A DNA stretch of 64,000 bases from Macrostomum hystrix (Eukaryota > Platyhelminthes > Macrostomidae): the NCBI GenBank assembly GCA_950097015.1, contig CATNEN010000001.1, forward strand, positions 27,371,001 to 27,435,000, read 5' to 3'. Of the stretch, positions 11,109 through 21,476 are shown one piece after another; the stretch's first letter is position 1; each line of letters starts with the position of its first letter. The position numbers and the translations under genes were made by a program. A model generated the notes under the pieces. That model did not search any database. It was not told the origin of the DNA and saw only the letters and a program-made list of their open reading frames with translations.

Positions 11109-12483
11109 TTTCTTAAATCACCTCTGCAGTGCTTTCTTTCTATTTTGATTCCCAGCTCTGAAGTTTTTCACTTCTTTAAATACGAATTGAATTAAGTACG
11201 ACTCGTTGGAAATATAATTCTTTCGCAGGCAAATTATTCAGCAAAAAATAACACCACTTTCCACATTTTGCCCGTTTCTCTGACTCTACAGAAAAACTTA
11301 CTCAAAACATTTTCCTGTCGCTTGCTTTTCTACGAGCTATAAAGACGCATAAAATCAATCAATAATCACGAGTCGAATAACTTTAGCTTGCTTTCTTTTT
11401 GGCTCCTAAATTCCAGAAGTTAATTGTGCTCCAACTCTGGCAATTCTCAGTGAAAGAAGCGACGAAAGACAAGACTTTTCTTTGTTTGTTTATTTGTTTA
11501 AAAAAAGAAAATGCAAGCCTACGGTTCTATTTATAGCATTAGAAGCATTTAAAGACATTGTGGTCTTCCTGAAGGAGTTTGAAAATGTTTGTTTGTGTGT
11601 GTGTGTGTGTGTGTGCGTGTGTGTGTGTGTGTGCGGGCCATGCAGCCGGCTAGGAGGGGAGACAGCCCGCTGCGCAGCTGAGCGAGCTGCCTGCGAGCGC
11701 TTCGCCCAAGCTTTCTCTGCTCAGTACGGATGTCTGGCCAGCGCCCAACCGCTCTGTTTGCCACAGGAAAAAAGCAGGAGATATTTGAGATCTGCTGAGG
11801 CTGTCACGTTTGAGGACGCCCACTTCTTTGAGGAAACTCAGCACAGCAAAATGCTCGGAAAACACAACCGCGGGCTCCGTGCGAGGTCCCTGGGAGTGCC
11901 TGGAAGCAGCAGTGGTGAAGAGACAGGGCCGGGTAGTTCATTAACAGGTGAGCGGCCTTCTCCTCATCCTCGAGTAGTATGCAAGAGGGGCTTTCTGGGA
12001 CAAACGCTTTCGCAGCCTCCATAATCCACAATCTATTAGCTTTCTTATTCCCGAAAAGATCAGGAAAAAGGTTACCGGCCTCTCACAAAATCTGTCTCCT
12101 TTGTTCCAATAAAAATTTTCGCAGCCTATTCCATCAAAAAAATCTGTCTCCATACTCCAGCCTCCCAGCCCTGCAAAAAAGTGTTCGAATTCCAATTCCA
12201 AAATTCCAATTCTAAAACTCAAGATCCTAAACCTCGGGTGCTCATCCTCCGAAAAAATTGTCAATAAAAAGATTTCCAATCGTCTCTTTAGGCTCTTACT
12301 ATGCCAAGCACGAGCCCAATTGCAAGACCGATGCAAACTATAATAGAATGCAGCGAGTACATGAGGAAATATTGGCCCGATAGCACAATAAATGTCCACA
12401 ATAATTATCAAGCTCTTACTGGTTTCACAAGTATGAAGTAATTAGAAAGGACTATGACAGCTGCTATTACATTGCCGAAATCA
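11109..12483. other. Upstream and intergenic DNA with (TG)n microsatellite
   Basis: Upstream of the minus-strand ErbB-like gene there is a TATTTAAAG box on the minus strand at about 11177-11185. A (TG)n tract lies at 11592-11635. The plus-strand frame at 11482-12024 reads straight through the TG tract and shows no domain. Other frames here are unconvincing. Confidence 0.4.
11592..11635. repeat. (TG)n microsatellite
   Basis: Dinucleotide tract with one GCG interruption. Confidence 0.95.
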
Positions 12484-12972
12484 TTAAGCAATTGTAATTT
12501 TTTCTCTCACATTCTCTCGATGATCAACGCCAATACAAGCGAGGTTCTTAGCAGCATCATCAGCACCTTGCAAAGCATAGTTGTATCTCTTCTTCCTCTT
12601 TTTATAGCCACTGTCATTGATATCTCCTTCTTTTTCATCTGCAATGAAACCCGCACCACTTCCCAACTGAATGAAATCTGGATTCTCGATCAGGCAATGA
12701 GCGTCATAGACGATTCCAAAGTTGGCGATTCGCTCCAACTCTGTGCTCCCATTCGATACGCTAAACTCCTTGAACATGAACGCCCAAAAGTTACTGATCA
12801 GAGCCACATCTGCATCATGCTTGTCAACGTTAGCATGAGCTGCATCCGCACCTCCTTTTGTCTTGATCTGAGATGTCATATGGAAGCCGCTCTTAAGACT
12901 GTGCACACTAACCAGAGATGAACATCCATTGTCCGAATGTCTGTGTTTGACCAGGACCAAGACTAGTTTCAT
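12484..12972 (-). pseudogene. Possible virus-like (Polinton-type) capsid fragment
   Basis: An open frame of 162 codons with ordinary amino-acid composition. Its middle has a strand-turn-strand layout (LISNFWAFMFKEF, then NGSTELERIANFGI) that resembles, in general form, the jelly-roll capsid-like proteins found in Polinton/Maverick-type elements of animals. There is no start context, no obvious complete domain and no neighbouring packaging ATPase, protease or DNA polymerase in the window. It is best read as a remnant. The similarity is from memory of fold-level patterns and is weak; an unrelated hypothetical protein is equally possible. Confidence 0.3.
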
Positions 12973-13062
12973 ACTGATATTCCTGACTGGGAACTCTTAC
13001 CTGATTCGCTTTGATTGTGCTATCATCACTCAAAATAGGCTTGTTAATTTTGTTGAAAACTG

Positions 13063-13639
13063 GTGTCAGTGGATCGTTCATTTTTTAACTTAAAAAATAT
13101 AAAAAGGAATGTAGCGAAAAATTCAAACCAAATATCTGAATTGGAGAAGCTAGCACAAGCAGAAAAGAGAGTTACCGGGCTAATCAATAAGGAGCAACAA
13201 TCCAACAATGAGTTTGTCCAAGCAGCCACAGAGTTTCATGAGCCCTGGAATGGAGAAGCTATAAGAAGAATATTGATCAAGTCAAAGAACTATTGATGTC
13301 ATACAGGAAACCCAGGTGCAAAAGGCTTTGGGTAAGATTCTGGAAGCACCGCAGATGTAGCCGCAACCACCAGAACAATCACAACTAAAAGTGACGGATA
13401 ACAGTTTTGGACCAGTAGAACATGAGGGGAAATATGTTTTTGGGATTAGTACGAGCTCGTATATGGAGAAAAACATTTATAATGAACCCTTGGACTACCA
13501 AATCGACATACGAGCGCATTCCGATAGCAACACTAAACTGGATATAATAAGAGCAGCAAGGGAGTTATACTCGTGTAAGGCTCTTCACAAAACGTGGACT
13601 TCTCAACTCAACGCCTACTTCGAGTACATCGAGTAGACA
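13063..13639 (+). pseudogene. Broken hypothetical reading frame
   Basis: Two frames with protein-like composition lie in line but out of phase. The first (13063-13296) is lysine/glutamate-rich and probably helical or coiled. The second (13391-13636) contains VEHEGKYVFGIST and ends FEYIE. The spacer between them reads LGKILEAPQ before a stop, so one or two frameshifts are needed to join them. It lies head-to-head with the possible capsid fragment on the other strand, so both may derive from one inserted element. No family recognised. Confidence 0.35.
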
Positions 13640-13774
13640 TTGCACAGCTCTGCTGCTGTGTACAAGTGCGAGCCACTGAGCACCTTGTTGATTAAATACT
13701 TAATAGGCAAATGATTTACTCAGCTACAGCACTGTACAAGCTTATGAAGGACGTGCATGCGTGCGTGCGACCTG

Positions 13775-14015
13775 CAGCCGGCGAGGAGGCTGGAGGATGA
13801 CGGAAGTAGTCATCCGTCCATTTGGATGACTCCTGAGCACACACTCACATTGATACTGTACGCAGGCATACGGTCACACACGTGTGCACATCTGCTCTGA
13901 CTTTCTCATCGTCAGGCAGTGTACACTCTTACTGTACCTTAGAGGCTGGCCCTGAGGGGTCTAAGTTGCACGACAAGCCGCAAGCCTTCTCTTCGCGGCT
14001 GCGCCCGAAAATAAT
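13775..14015 (-). mobile_element. SINE family 1 copy (minus), 5' end missing
   Basis: First copy of the main SINE family of the window. In sense orientation the family starts with a tRNA-like head (A box TGGCAGAGCGGTTAA, B box GTTCGATTCC). It continues through GCTTGTCGTGCAATTTACGC, the block GATGAGAAAGTCAGGGCAGA and GTGTGCTCAGGAGTCAGC, and ends CTCGCTGGCTGCGGGTC..ATGTGCCATTGCCC plus an (ATT)n tail, about 370 bp in all. This copy keeps the body and lacks most of the tRNA head. The head looks like a leucine/serine-type (long variable arm) tRNA, which is an inference. Confidence 0.85.
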
Positions 14016-14039
14016 GTTTTGTTAGACTACTTTGCTAGG

Positions 14040-14365
14040 CTTCAGTGGGGTTGTAGGGTTTGTAGCCCATTGGTTCGAGTGTTGGACTCATGATTTGAAG
14101 GTCGAGGGTTCGATTCCCGACTCCACTAGAACAATTTGTGTACTCTAGCAAGACACTTAAATTTGCATTGCTTCAGTTCACCCATATGATAAATGGGTAC
14201 CAGCATTAGCTGGGGTAATTTAGGGTATGTGTGGCGTCCCCCAGTCCATGGACTGAACAGGCGTACGCTGCTTTCAGATGCGCCACGCAATAGCTGCGGC
14301 TGTAATGTCGGCTGGACATCTGGCCTGATTGGGGCAGGCGAAACAATTACTATTGTGTACGTATG
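14040..14365 (+). mobile_element. SINE family 2 copy with complete tRNA-like head
   Basis: Starts with a tRNA-like fold. A 7-bp acceptor stem pairs AGTGGGG with CTCCACT (one G-T pair). The A box region is TGTAGCCCATTGGTT, the anticodon position reads CAT, and the B box region is GAGGGTTCGATTCCCG. A non-tRNA body follows (CTTCAGTTCACCC, AAATGGGTACCAGCATTAGC, CCAGTCCATGGACTG). The same body recurs at 50690-50910, 22735-22875, 20640-20740 and 30545-30625. The D and anticodon stems are weak, so this is a SINE rather than a working tRNA gene. Confidence 0.8.
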
Positions 14366-14494
14366 CTAGCGGTTCTTCCTGTTTTCATTAGCAACAAAAA
14401 TCAATGCCTAACTTCGCTTTATTGACTTTTCTTCGCAAGATCGGTTCAAATTGAGAGAAGTGTTTGATTCACAAAGGAGTCATTGCTGCAGTCC

Positions 14495-14695
14495 TTTATG
14501 GCACTCGCTGGCACCTGCTGGCAGGCGGCATGGTCGCTAGAATGTCGTACCTCGGCTGCTACTGGACTCTGTCAACCAAGACCTACATGCGCATCGGTGC
14601 TCTGGCTGGAGCATGGCATGGTCTCAGCAAAGCAGATGCTTGAGCTGTGCATGCGAGTCTGTTCAGGCGAGAAAAATGTAAACCTTCCAATTTTA
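14495..14695 (+). pseudogene. Second broken WSC-domain exon
   Basis: Three consecutive pieces of a WSC domain lie in three different frames: SYLGCY at about 14538, DSVNQDL at about 14565, and MVSAKQMLELCMRVCSGEK at about 14618. In a working WSC domain they would be one stretch (Y-x-G-C-Y, D-S-x-x-x-D-L, M-T-x-x-x-C-x-x-x-C). Two frameshifts and loss of a cysteine mark it as dead. It lies 5.7 kb from the other WSC fragment on the same strand, so both may come from one lost gene or gene family. Confidence 0.55.
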
Positions 14696-14782
14696 AGCAG
14701 TATTTTACTCAAATGCTAGCTCTTCTGTTGACCAAAAACACAGCCTATAGACAAAGAAAGAGGCGAAAAAAATCGATAAAGA

Positions 14783-14812
14783 GATTTATTTATTTATTTA
14801 TTTATTTATTAG
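14783..14812. repeat. (TTTA)n microsatellite
   Basis: About seven TTTA units directly ahead of a SINE copy. Confidence 0.9.
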
Positions 14813-14817
14813 GGCTT

Positions 14818-15500
14818 TTAAAGAGGCTGAGTGGCAGAGTGATAAACGGGTTTGCCTCTCGCACCAAATTACCAGCTCCAGTTCAATTCCGCAGTGAGGC
14901 CTCATTAAATTGGGCGCAGCTGCGGAAAGAAGACTTAGGGGCTTGTCGTGCGATTCACGCACTTGAGGGCCAACCTCCAAAGTGTACACTGCCTGGCGAT
15001 GAGAAAGTCAGGGCAGTTGTACACACCTGTGTGAGCGTGTGCCTGCGTGCGGAATCTGTGTGCATTTGTGCTCAGGAGTTGTTAATAAATGAGGTCTGAT
15101 AATACTTTGAGTCGAAAGGTCAGTAAAATAAAAGCATATTCGCCTTGCCTCGGGCCTTTCTGAATATTATATTATTTGAAAGGCTAGGACAGAAAGGGGG
15201 GATGTACATTGGGGTAAACAGGCGATAACGCGCGCAGGGGGAAGGAAAACAAAGTGGGTGCTGACGCTAGACTGGAGGGAGACAGAGATGAAAGGGACAT
15301 GGAGGAAAATCGATAATAGACAGAAAGGGCGGGGCTGGCAGATAAACGGGTAAGAAAAAATATATTACCACACGGGTGAACAGAGAACCGGATTGGCTAA
15401 TAATAACTCACGATTTTCGCGACAGGAGTCAGCCAAATGGGCAGAATTGCCTTCTCGCTGTCTGTGGGTCTAGTGTCACCAAATGATTTTGATTTTTTAT
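14818..15500 (+). mobile_element. SINE family 1 copy split by an insertion
   Basis: The head and body run from 14818 to 15078 and end in CAGGAG. The expected continuation (TCAGC..ATGGGCAGAATTGCC) resumes at 15429, after a second CAGGAG. The piece between is foreign to the SINE. Confidence 0.85.
15079..15428. mobile_element. About 345-bp insertion with 6-bp target duplication
   Basis: Lies inside the SINE and is flanked by CAGGAG at 15073-15078 and 15423-15428. Internal sequence is purine-rich on the plus strand; I see no clear terminal inverted repeat and no coding frame. The class is unknown. Confidence 0.6.
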
Positions 15501-16270
15501 ATTTTCAAAGACACCGTCCTTCTACTCAAGTGGGCCTATAGGCAACTTTTCCGAAGAAAGGCGGATAGCAATTTTTATAGTCCTATCTTCTGCTGTTGAG
15601 GCTTGGCTCTTTATTACTAATTAATTATGTGTCAGTCATAAATTTCAGAGGAAAGCATGCTGTGATCTAGTTTTACGGACCCGCTTACAGTCGAAATTTA
15701 TTTACCTTTGAATTTGTTCGCCTGTTTCTGGCGAACCCTATAAAGACAAATATGAGAAGTTTCTTTCCCGGCAGCAGCTAAAAAGGCGGGAAGTGCAGAG
15801 AATGGAAGCCAGAAATGTTCTCAGCAACAATAGGCTTCGCTTGAGATAAATCTAAACCCTTTTTGTTAGCTCTTTTTTTCAATTTTCGCATCATTGAACT
15901 GTTGGGCTTTGAGATATAGAACCTGTGTCTGATAAACAATTGTCCATTATACGATAAAGCCCAGTGCTGTTTTAAAACCTGTCTATTTTACGATTCATTT
16001 TGAAAAAGCTTTCAAAGACTTTGAATATTGTAACAAGTGAAAAGATAGGATTCTGTCTTAGGCTTTAAAATAAGCCAGAGCCGATAGCTCTCAGCACCCA
16101 ATTGTGTATGTACTCAGTCATAAAATACAATGCTAATAAACTAACACGCTCAAGCTCACAAACCTCACATCAAGGACTCTTGTGTAGCCTGGCCTAAATA
16201 CTAGTAAATGCTTATTAAGACGAGAGAAGTACTTCAACAAAGAAAAAAGATCAAAGAAAATAATTGAGCT
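15501..16270. other. Intergenic, nothing recognised
   Basis: AT-rich unique DNA between a SINE tail and the first lectin-like gene. No supported frame. Confidence 0.5.
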
Positions 16271-16272
16271 CA

Positions 16273-16278
16273 TATAAA
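16273..16278 (+). promoter_or_regulatory. TATA box of lectin-like gene A
   Basis: TATAAA, 106 bp upstream of the start codon. The surrounding 100 bp is conserved with gene D, whose box sits 107 bp upstream of its start codon. Confidence 0.6.
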
Positions 16279-16378
16279 CCTATGCAACTATTAGCAGAAA
16301 TCTAGTCCCGAAAAAGGCAGAGCAGAAAACTAACCGAACGCAGCTCTTTAAGGAAGAAGCATTGACGGAATTTCAAGC

Positions 16379-17131
16379 ATGCCATCTCAAATAACACCAT
16401 ATTTATGCATGAGCTGCATTCTGCTGCTGCTTATGACTGCCTCACAGCAGGTGGGCTGCACAGTCTGCCCACCTGGATGGCTGAGGACCACTGGAGGCGA
16501 GTGCCTGGGGGTCCCGAGAACCGTCGGTCCAAGCGTCGATGCCGCTTCGGCCGAGGACGTCTGCCGTGGACTGGTTGACCGCGCTGAAGTCGCGGACGTC
16601 TCGGACCCCATTGTCTACCGGACGGCACAACTGCTGGCTCGAGGTCGGTCGCTATGGGTGACCGGCTGTCCTGAGCGAATCCAAGATGACAAACACAGGT
16701 GAGACTAACAGTTTCGAGTGTGCTTCTCAATGACACGGTTAAAATTCTACTACGAGATACGTAACTCCCATGAACTGTGCAGAATGAAACACGCTTGCTG
16801 TGTCCTCGGAAAAACTGGAGGACCGAACAGCGCCGACTGCTCGGAGCTGCACAGCCCTCTGTGCGCCACGAAGCCGGTGCTGAGGCGCATGAAGCGAGCA
16901 GTCGCCACTTCTACCACCAGAGACAGGTTCCAGTCAGGGTCCAGCACTAGGCCTCCTGCAGTGAACACCGTGGGTGCCGCCGTCGGAGGATCCGTGAGCT
17001 TTCTGTCCACCTGCGCTGGAGTGGCGCTCCTGATCTGGTGCTGCTGCTGCTGCCGCCGGGCCCCTGCCACTAAAGAGGATGTGGTTGTAGTGTACACGGT
17101 TGAGCAGCAGAGAACAGTTTTTGTCCACTGA
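16379..17131 (+). CDS. Lectin-like, furin-site membrane protein A
   Basis: Two exons, 16379-16698 and 16783-17131, joined by an 84-bp phase-2 intron (CACAG/GTGAGA to GTGCAG/AATG), giving 222 residues. The signal peptide contains LLLLMTASQQ. The ectodomain has CPPGW, CLGVP, a single C in helix-like A-x-x-x-C, LWVTGC, CCVL and DCSELHSPLC, the cysteine/tryptophan order of a shortened C-type-lectin-like domain. RRMKRA follows the last cysteine and fits a furin site. A 45-residue Ser/Thr-rich stalk, one membrane span (FLSTCAGVALLIW) and CCCCC follow, then a 28-residue tail ending YTVEQQRTVFVH. The start is chosen because genes B and D share it and the 18 bases before it. Molecular role unknown. 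Exon 1 is almost identical to those of genes B and D, but exon 2 is clearly different. Confidence 0.8.
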
Positions 17132-18271
17132 TTGCTGCCCACCAGAGGACATCAGCTGCGCCGAGAATAACGTGCTGATTTATTCATGCGATTCAACTCA
17201 CTGCTCAAAAAACCAATTCCATAATAGGGCAAATTCACATTTTCTATAAGATTTTAATAATATTTTAATATGATAAAATTCCGTACTAATCGTTCGTGTG
17301 ATATGTTAGAGAACGTACCAGTAATGATATTTTTAAGGAGGGCTGTGAGCACTGAAATTTAATTTAGTGACAGGTGATTCTGCAGCCAACAAGAGGCGAT
17401 TCTGCCCATTCCGCTGACTCCTGAACACACACGCGCACACAGATACTACAAGTAGGCACTCACTGCATGTTAAGTTTTATAATTCAAGGACTCGTTATTA
17501 TCCGTTTTTTCGATGAATCATACTCACTTTTCTAACAAACTCTACTTATGATAATCATGTATTGCTGATGTCATTTTTGCTGTCGCTTTAACGCCAATGC
17601 TAAATAATTAAAGGTAGTATTCTCATTTTTCGGCCGAAATGCTACTCAAAATAAAAAATGTACGAGTATAATAGCGCATTATTTTTTAGAAAATAATTAA
17701 ATAGCTTGCCTATTGTGCAGCCATGAAACCCTCTGCAAAGGCATCAGTAAAGCTAGCCCATTGCAAAAAGCAAGTCTTGTCAAATAATCAATGGTTATGA
17801 ATACATGAGTATTACTCGCAGAATCACAGGCCGACCCTGCAATACTCATTGTCTCTCTACATAAAACTAAAAAGTTTACTTTAAAACTCGACTTTGCCCT
17901 CCGTCCTATGTTGACTGAGTGCTACTTAAATACTGGTCCTCATGCAATTGTGCACTCTCTCGGCCTCTCCCTTATCGCAATGGTATCTGGTTGCATTTGG
18001 CCTATTGCTTGATTAACGATGCATTACGGCTGCAAGCAGCCTTAAAGAGCATTGCTTTCTTTCCAACATATGCGAAGCATATTTACACAGTACTCTTCGT
18101 TTCTCACTCACTGCTATGCGGATGCAATGCTTAATTAACTTATCTTTGGAAGCAGTTAATAAGACTGCGCTGAGAAATAAGATTGAAATCATGGCAAAAA
18201 TATTCAGTTGCGAAAAAGACCTCAAGATAACGCAGCTCTTTACGGGAAGCCGCATTGACGGCATTTCAAGC
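17132..18271. other. Intergenic with SINE fragment
   Basis: A short minus-orientation SINE family 1 fragment lies at 17378-17460 (GCTGACTCCTGAACACACAC). Otherwise AT-rich; no supported gene until gene B. The 70 bp before gene B (AACGCAGCTCTTTA..ATTTCAAGC) is conserved with genes A and D, but the TATA box region is not. Confidence 0.55.
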
Positions 18272-20078
18272 ATGCCATCTCACAGAACACCATATTTATG
18301 CATGAGCTGCACTCTGCTGCTGCTTATGACTGCCTCACAGCAGGTGGGCTGCACAGTCTGCCCACCTGGATGGCTGAGGACCACCGGAGGCGAGTGCCTG
18401 GGGGTCCCGAGAACCGTCGGTCCAGGCGTCGATGCCGCTTCGGCCAAGGACGTCTGCCGTGGACTGGTTGACCGCGCTGAAGTCGCGGACGTCTCGGACC
18501 CCATTGTCTACCGGACGGCACAACTGCTGGCTCGAGTTTGGTCGCTTTGGGTGACCGGCTGTCCTGAGCGAATCCAAGATGACAAACACAGGTGAGACTA
18601 ACATGTCACTTAATACGCTAATAATTATTAATTAATTTATTTCTTATTTGGTGACACTAGACCCGCAGCCAGTGAGGAGGCAATTCCAGGGACGGCTCGC
18701 AGCAGTACACAGCATTAAATCGATCTCTTGCGTCTCATTGTGTGGTTACCCTGTTTTAAAGCAGCTATGACGAACACATTCTCTGATTGCAATCCAAGCC
18801 AGTCTTCAAGTCTTGCTTGAAACTTTAAAATGCAAATTCACAACCCCTCAAAATCACGAGCAGCCAAAATGACGCATTTCCGAAAAGCATTCTAAAATTA
18901 TCGGGTCTCAGGGCAGTGGCGCAATGGTTAAAATATTATTTCCTCGGCGATTTAGTTGTCGAAATTCAGAACACCCAAAATTGCATCATGCTCATCTAGT
19001 CTCTAATGGTTCTGCAGTAACTGCAGCAATTTAGGCAATCGAATCACACCTAAAAACGAAAGAATCTTTATCTGGGACTGCGACTCTACACCTTCTTCGC
19101 TGGGGGCGATGGCACATCATTTGGTGACACTAGACCGCAGCAAGAGAGGGGAGGCCATTCCGCCCATTTCGCTGACTCCTGAGCACACACGCGCACAGAT
19201 ACCGTACGCAGGCACACACTCACATAGGTGTGTACATCTGCCCTGACTTTCTCATCGTCAGGCAGTGTACACTTTCACTGTGCCTTGGAGGTTGGCCCTC
19301 TAGTGCGTAAATCGCACGACAAGCCCCCAAGCCTCGTCTTCGCGACTGCGCCCCAATTTAATGGGGCCTCACCGCGGAGTCTAACTTAGGGACCTTGGTG
19401 CCAGAGGCAAACACGTTAACCGCTCGGCCACTTGACCCCATAGGGAGCTTTCGGTCGTGCAGTTTGCAACGTCTCGCACACCTGTCTATGGTTTCCCAGC
19501 CAGACTAAGGTGGGACAGAGTGCGCCTGTCCTCTATGTTTATGATTATTGTTAGGCCCTTTTCTCTGGAATATTTTCACCTAAATTTGCATTTCCACTAA
19601 CAATTTTTGTTTTAAACGTTTCTGACTAAAAACTCACAGAACTCTGCGCCGATGCTGTGTCCTCGGAGCAACCGGAGCACCTGACATCGCCGACTGCTCT
19701 GAGCGGCACCGCCCTCTATGCACCTGGAAGCCCGCACTGAGTCGCCGGAAGCGAGCCGTCGTCACAACTACCACAACCGGAGCCACCTTCCCAATCGCCA
19801 GAAATGCCTCCTACAATGCGCCTTCTCCAATCAGCAATTCGCTAGCCGAAGTTGGAGGCCCAATGATATTCCTGGCTACCTGCGGAGGTGTGGCGCTGTT
19901 CATTTGGGGCTGCTGCTGCTGCGCCTGTTGTTGGTGCTTTTTCTGTTTGCGCAGATGCGCCGAGTGCCGCTTCAGCTGCTGCCCCAATGCCTTCGATAAG
20001 AAAAAGAGGGCTGTGAAGGTGCCAGTCACTGCCGTGCACGCCATCGAGCAGCAGCTGCAGCGGCTCGAGATTGTTTGA
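18272..20078 (+). CDS. Lectin-like, furin-site membrane protein B
   Basis: Exons 18272-18591 and 19640-20078 with a 1,048-bp phase-2 intron; 252 residues. Signal peptide and lectin-like half match gene A almost exactly (CPPGW, CLGVP, LWVTGC). Exon 2 supplies CCVLGATGAPDIADC and HRPLC, then LSRRKRA (furin-type), a Thr/Asn-rich stalk, the span MIFLATCGGVALFIWG, and about a dozen cysteines in the 35 residues around and after the span (GCCCCACCWC, RCAEC, SCC). The tail contains VTAVHAIEQQ. The cysteine run next to the membrane is the arrangement expected of palmitoylated proteins. The intron holds a SINE at 19117-19440 and a SINE fragment at 18645-18695. Unlike A and D, no TATA box is seen at the expected distance, so expression may differ. 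Confidence 0.78.
19117..19440 (-). mobile_element. SINE family 1 copy (minus) in intron of gene B
   Basis: From the ATTTGGTGACACTAGACC end to the tRNA-head end (GTTAACCGCTCGGCCAC). Near full length. Confidence 0.9.
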
Positions 20079-20129
20079 GAAATACGAGTAGAACTACCAT
20101 AAATGTATCATATTTTGTGTGGTGAGGCA

Positions 20130-20400
20130 AAGCGGAAAACGCGGTTTGCAACTTTCTCGCACCAGGGTCACTGAGCTCGATTCCGCGATAGGGCTTGTCG
20201 TGCAATTTACGCCCTTGAGGGCCAACCTCCAAGGCCCAGTGAGAGTATACTGCCTGATGATGACTAAGTGCGTGCGTGTGTGCTCAGGTGTCAGAGAAAT
20301 TGGCACAGCTGCAGCTGCGGTTCTATTGTCACTAAATGATGTGCCATTGCCCGCAGCCCTCCAACAATTAATATTATTTTTATTATCATACTTAGCTATC
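20130..20400 (+). mobile_element. SINE family 1 copy (plus)
   Basis: Starts within the tRNA head (GAGCTCGATTCCGCG) and runs to GATGTGCCATTGCCCGCAGC and an ATT-rich tail. A SINE family 2 fragment follows at 20640-20740. Confidence 0.85.
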
Positions 20401-21057
20401 GTTCAGGTCCTTATGAGTCTAGCATTTGTGTTTTCGTTTCATCTGCAATAGAACGATCTGTGAAGAGACGTTCTCACACAATGTCGAAGCACTACGTTTT
20501 CCTTGCGAATGATTCTTATTTGATTCGACTGAGGTAACTTTTTTATTTTTGCATCCATGGCTTTTCGTCTTGTGACAGCTTCAAACAAGAAATTCAATAC
20601 TTTTCTTAACCTGTGAGTTTGTAGCCTCTAAGGTGTGGAAATTTGGCTGGGTTTGGCAACCTCCCCAGTCTACAGCCTGTACAGCTGTTTACAGCCTTTT
20701 CAAGCACCGCGCAATGGTTGTACTGGTGCATTTAGATGCACTGGCACACTCAGGTGAAATTCCTGTCTCATATATTATCCGCAGAAAAAAAAATAAAAAA
20801 CTGACGATCGAAGCTTTGCTTTTGTTCCTAATTTTTTTTGTCTTTTTAAATCAAAACCCCTGTACAAGTAATACTTTAAGTCTCAAATGTCGAAGCTCGA
20901 TAATTTCTAACTTTGAAATTAGATAGAAATTAAATAGATTAGACTAAACTTTGAAATTCATTTTGACTGGAACATTTTAGGTTTAAAAAAAAGATACTTA
21001 AAGATTTTCATTAGTCAACTGATTTAAATATAATTTCCTTACACTCTCCCTCCGTCT
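20401..21057. other. Intergenic, SINE family 2 fragment
   Basis: Only a weak SINE family 2 body fragment (CCCCAGTCTACAGCCTG) near 20665. No gene seen. Confidence 0.45.
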
Positions 21058-21476
21058 ATCAGGTGATTTGTTATCGATCTGTTAGATGTGCTCTCAATTT
21101 GACAGGTGAGTTCTTGATCTGTCAGATGAGTTCTCAATCTTTCAGGTGAGTTCTCAATCTGTCAAGTGAGTTCTCAATCTGTCAGGTGAGTTCTCGATCT
21201 GTCAGTTGAGTTTTTGATCTGTCAGGTGAGTTCTCAATCTGTCAGGTGAGTTTTTGATCTGTCAGGTGAGTTCTCAATCTGTCAGGTGAGTTTTTGATCT
21301 GTCAGGTAAGTTCTCAATCTGTCAGGTGAGTTCTCAATCTGTCAGGTGAGTTTTTGATCTGTCAGGTGAGTTCTCAATCTGTCAGGTGAGTTCTCGATCT
21401 GTCAGGTGAGTTTTTGATCTGTCAGGTGAGTTCTCAATCTGTCAGGTGAGTTCTCGATCTGTCAGGTGAGTTCTGT
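21058..21476 (+). repeat. 20-bp array built of consensus 5' splice sites
   Basis: About 20 tandem units of the type GTGAGTTCTCAATCTGTCAG. At each unit junction the plus strand reads CAGGTGAGT, the exact metazoan 5' splice-site consensus; one unit has CAGGTAAGT. Alternative middles (TTCTCAATCT, TTTTTGATCT, TTCTCGATCT) vary while the donor-like core is mostly kept. Confidence 0.95.

Noticed and set aside
11482-12024. 180-codon frame through the (TG)n tract
   Set aside because: Reads a microsatellite as a VC repeat and has no recognisable domain or splice context.
14049-14131. tRNA gene with CAT anticodon
   Set aside because: The acceptor stem and B box are good, but the anticodon stem is mostly wobble pairs and the segment is fused to a SINE body that recurs elsewhere in the window.
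16387-16736. Minus-strand frames opposite the lectin-like exon 1 copies (also at 18280 and 29733)
   Set aside because: Shadows of the sense exon; they recur only because the exon is duplicated.
18915-18985. tRNA-like A box (AGTGGCGCAATGGTTA)
   Set aside because: No matching B box or closed acceptor stem; probably an old SINE-head fragment.
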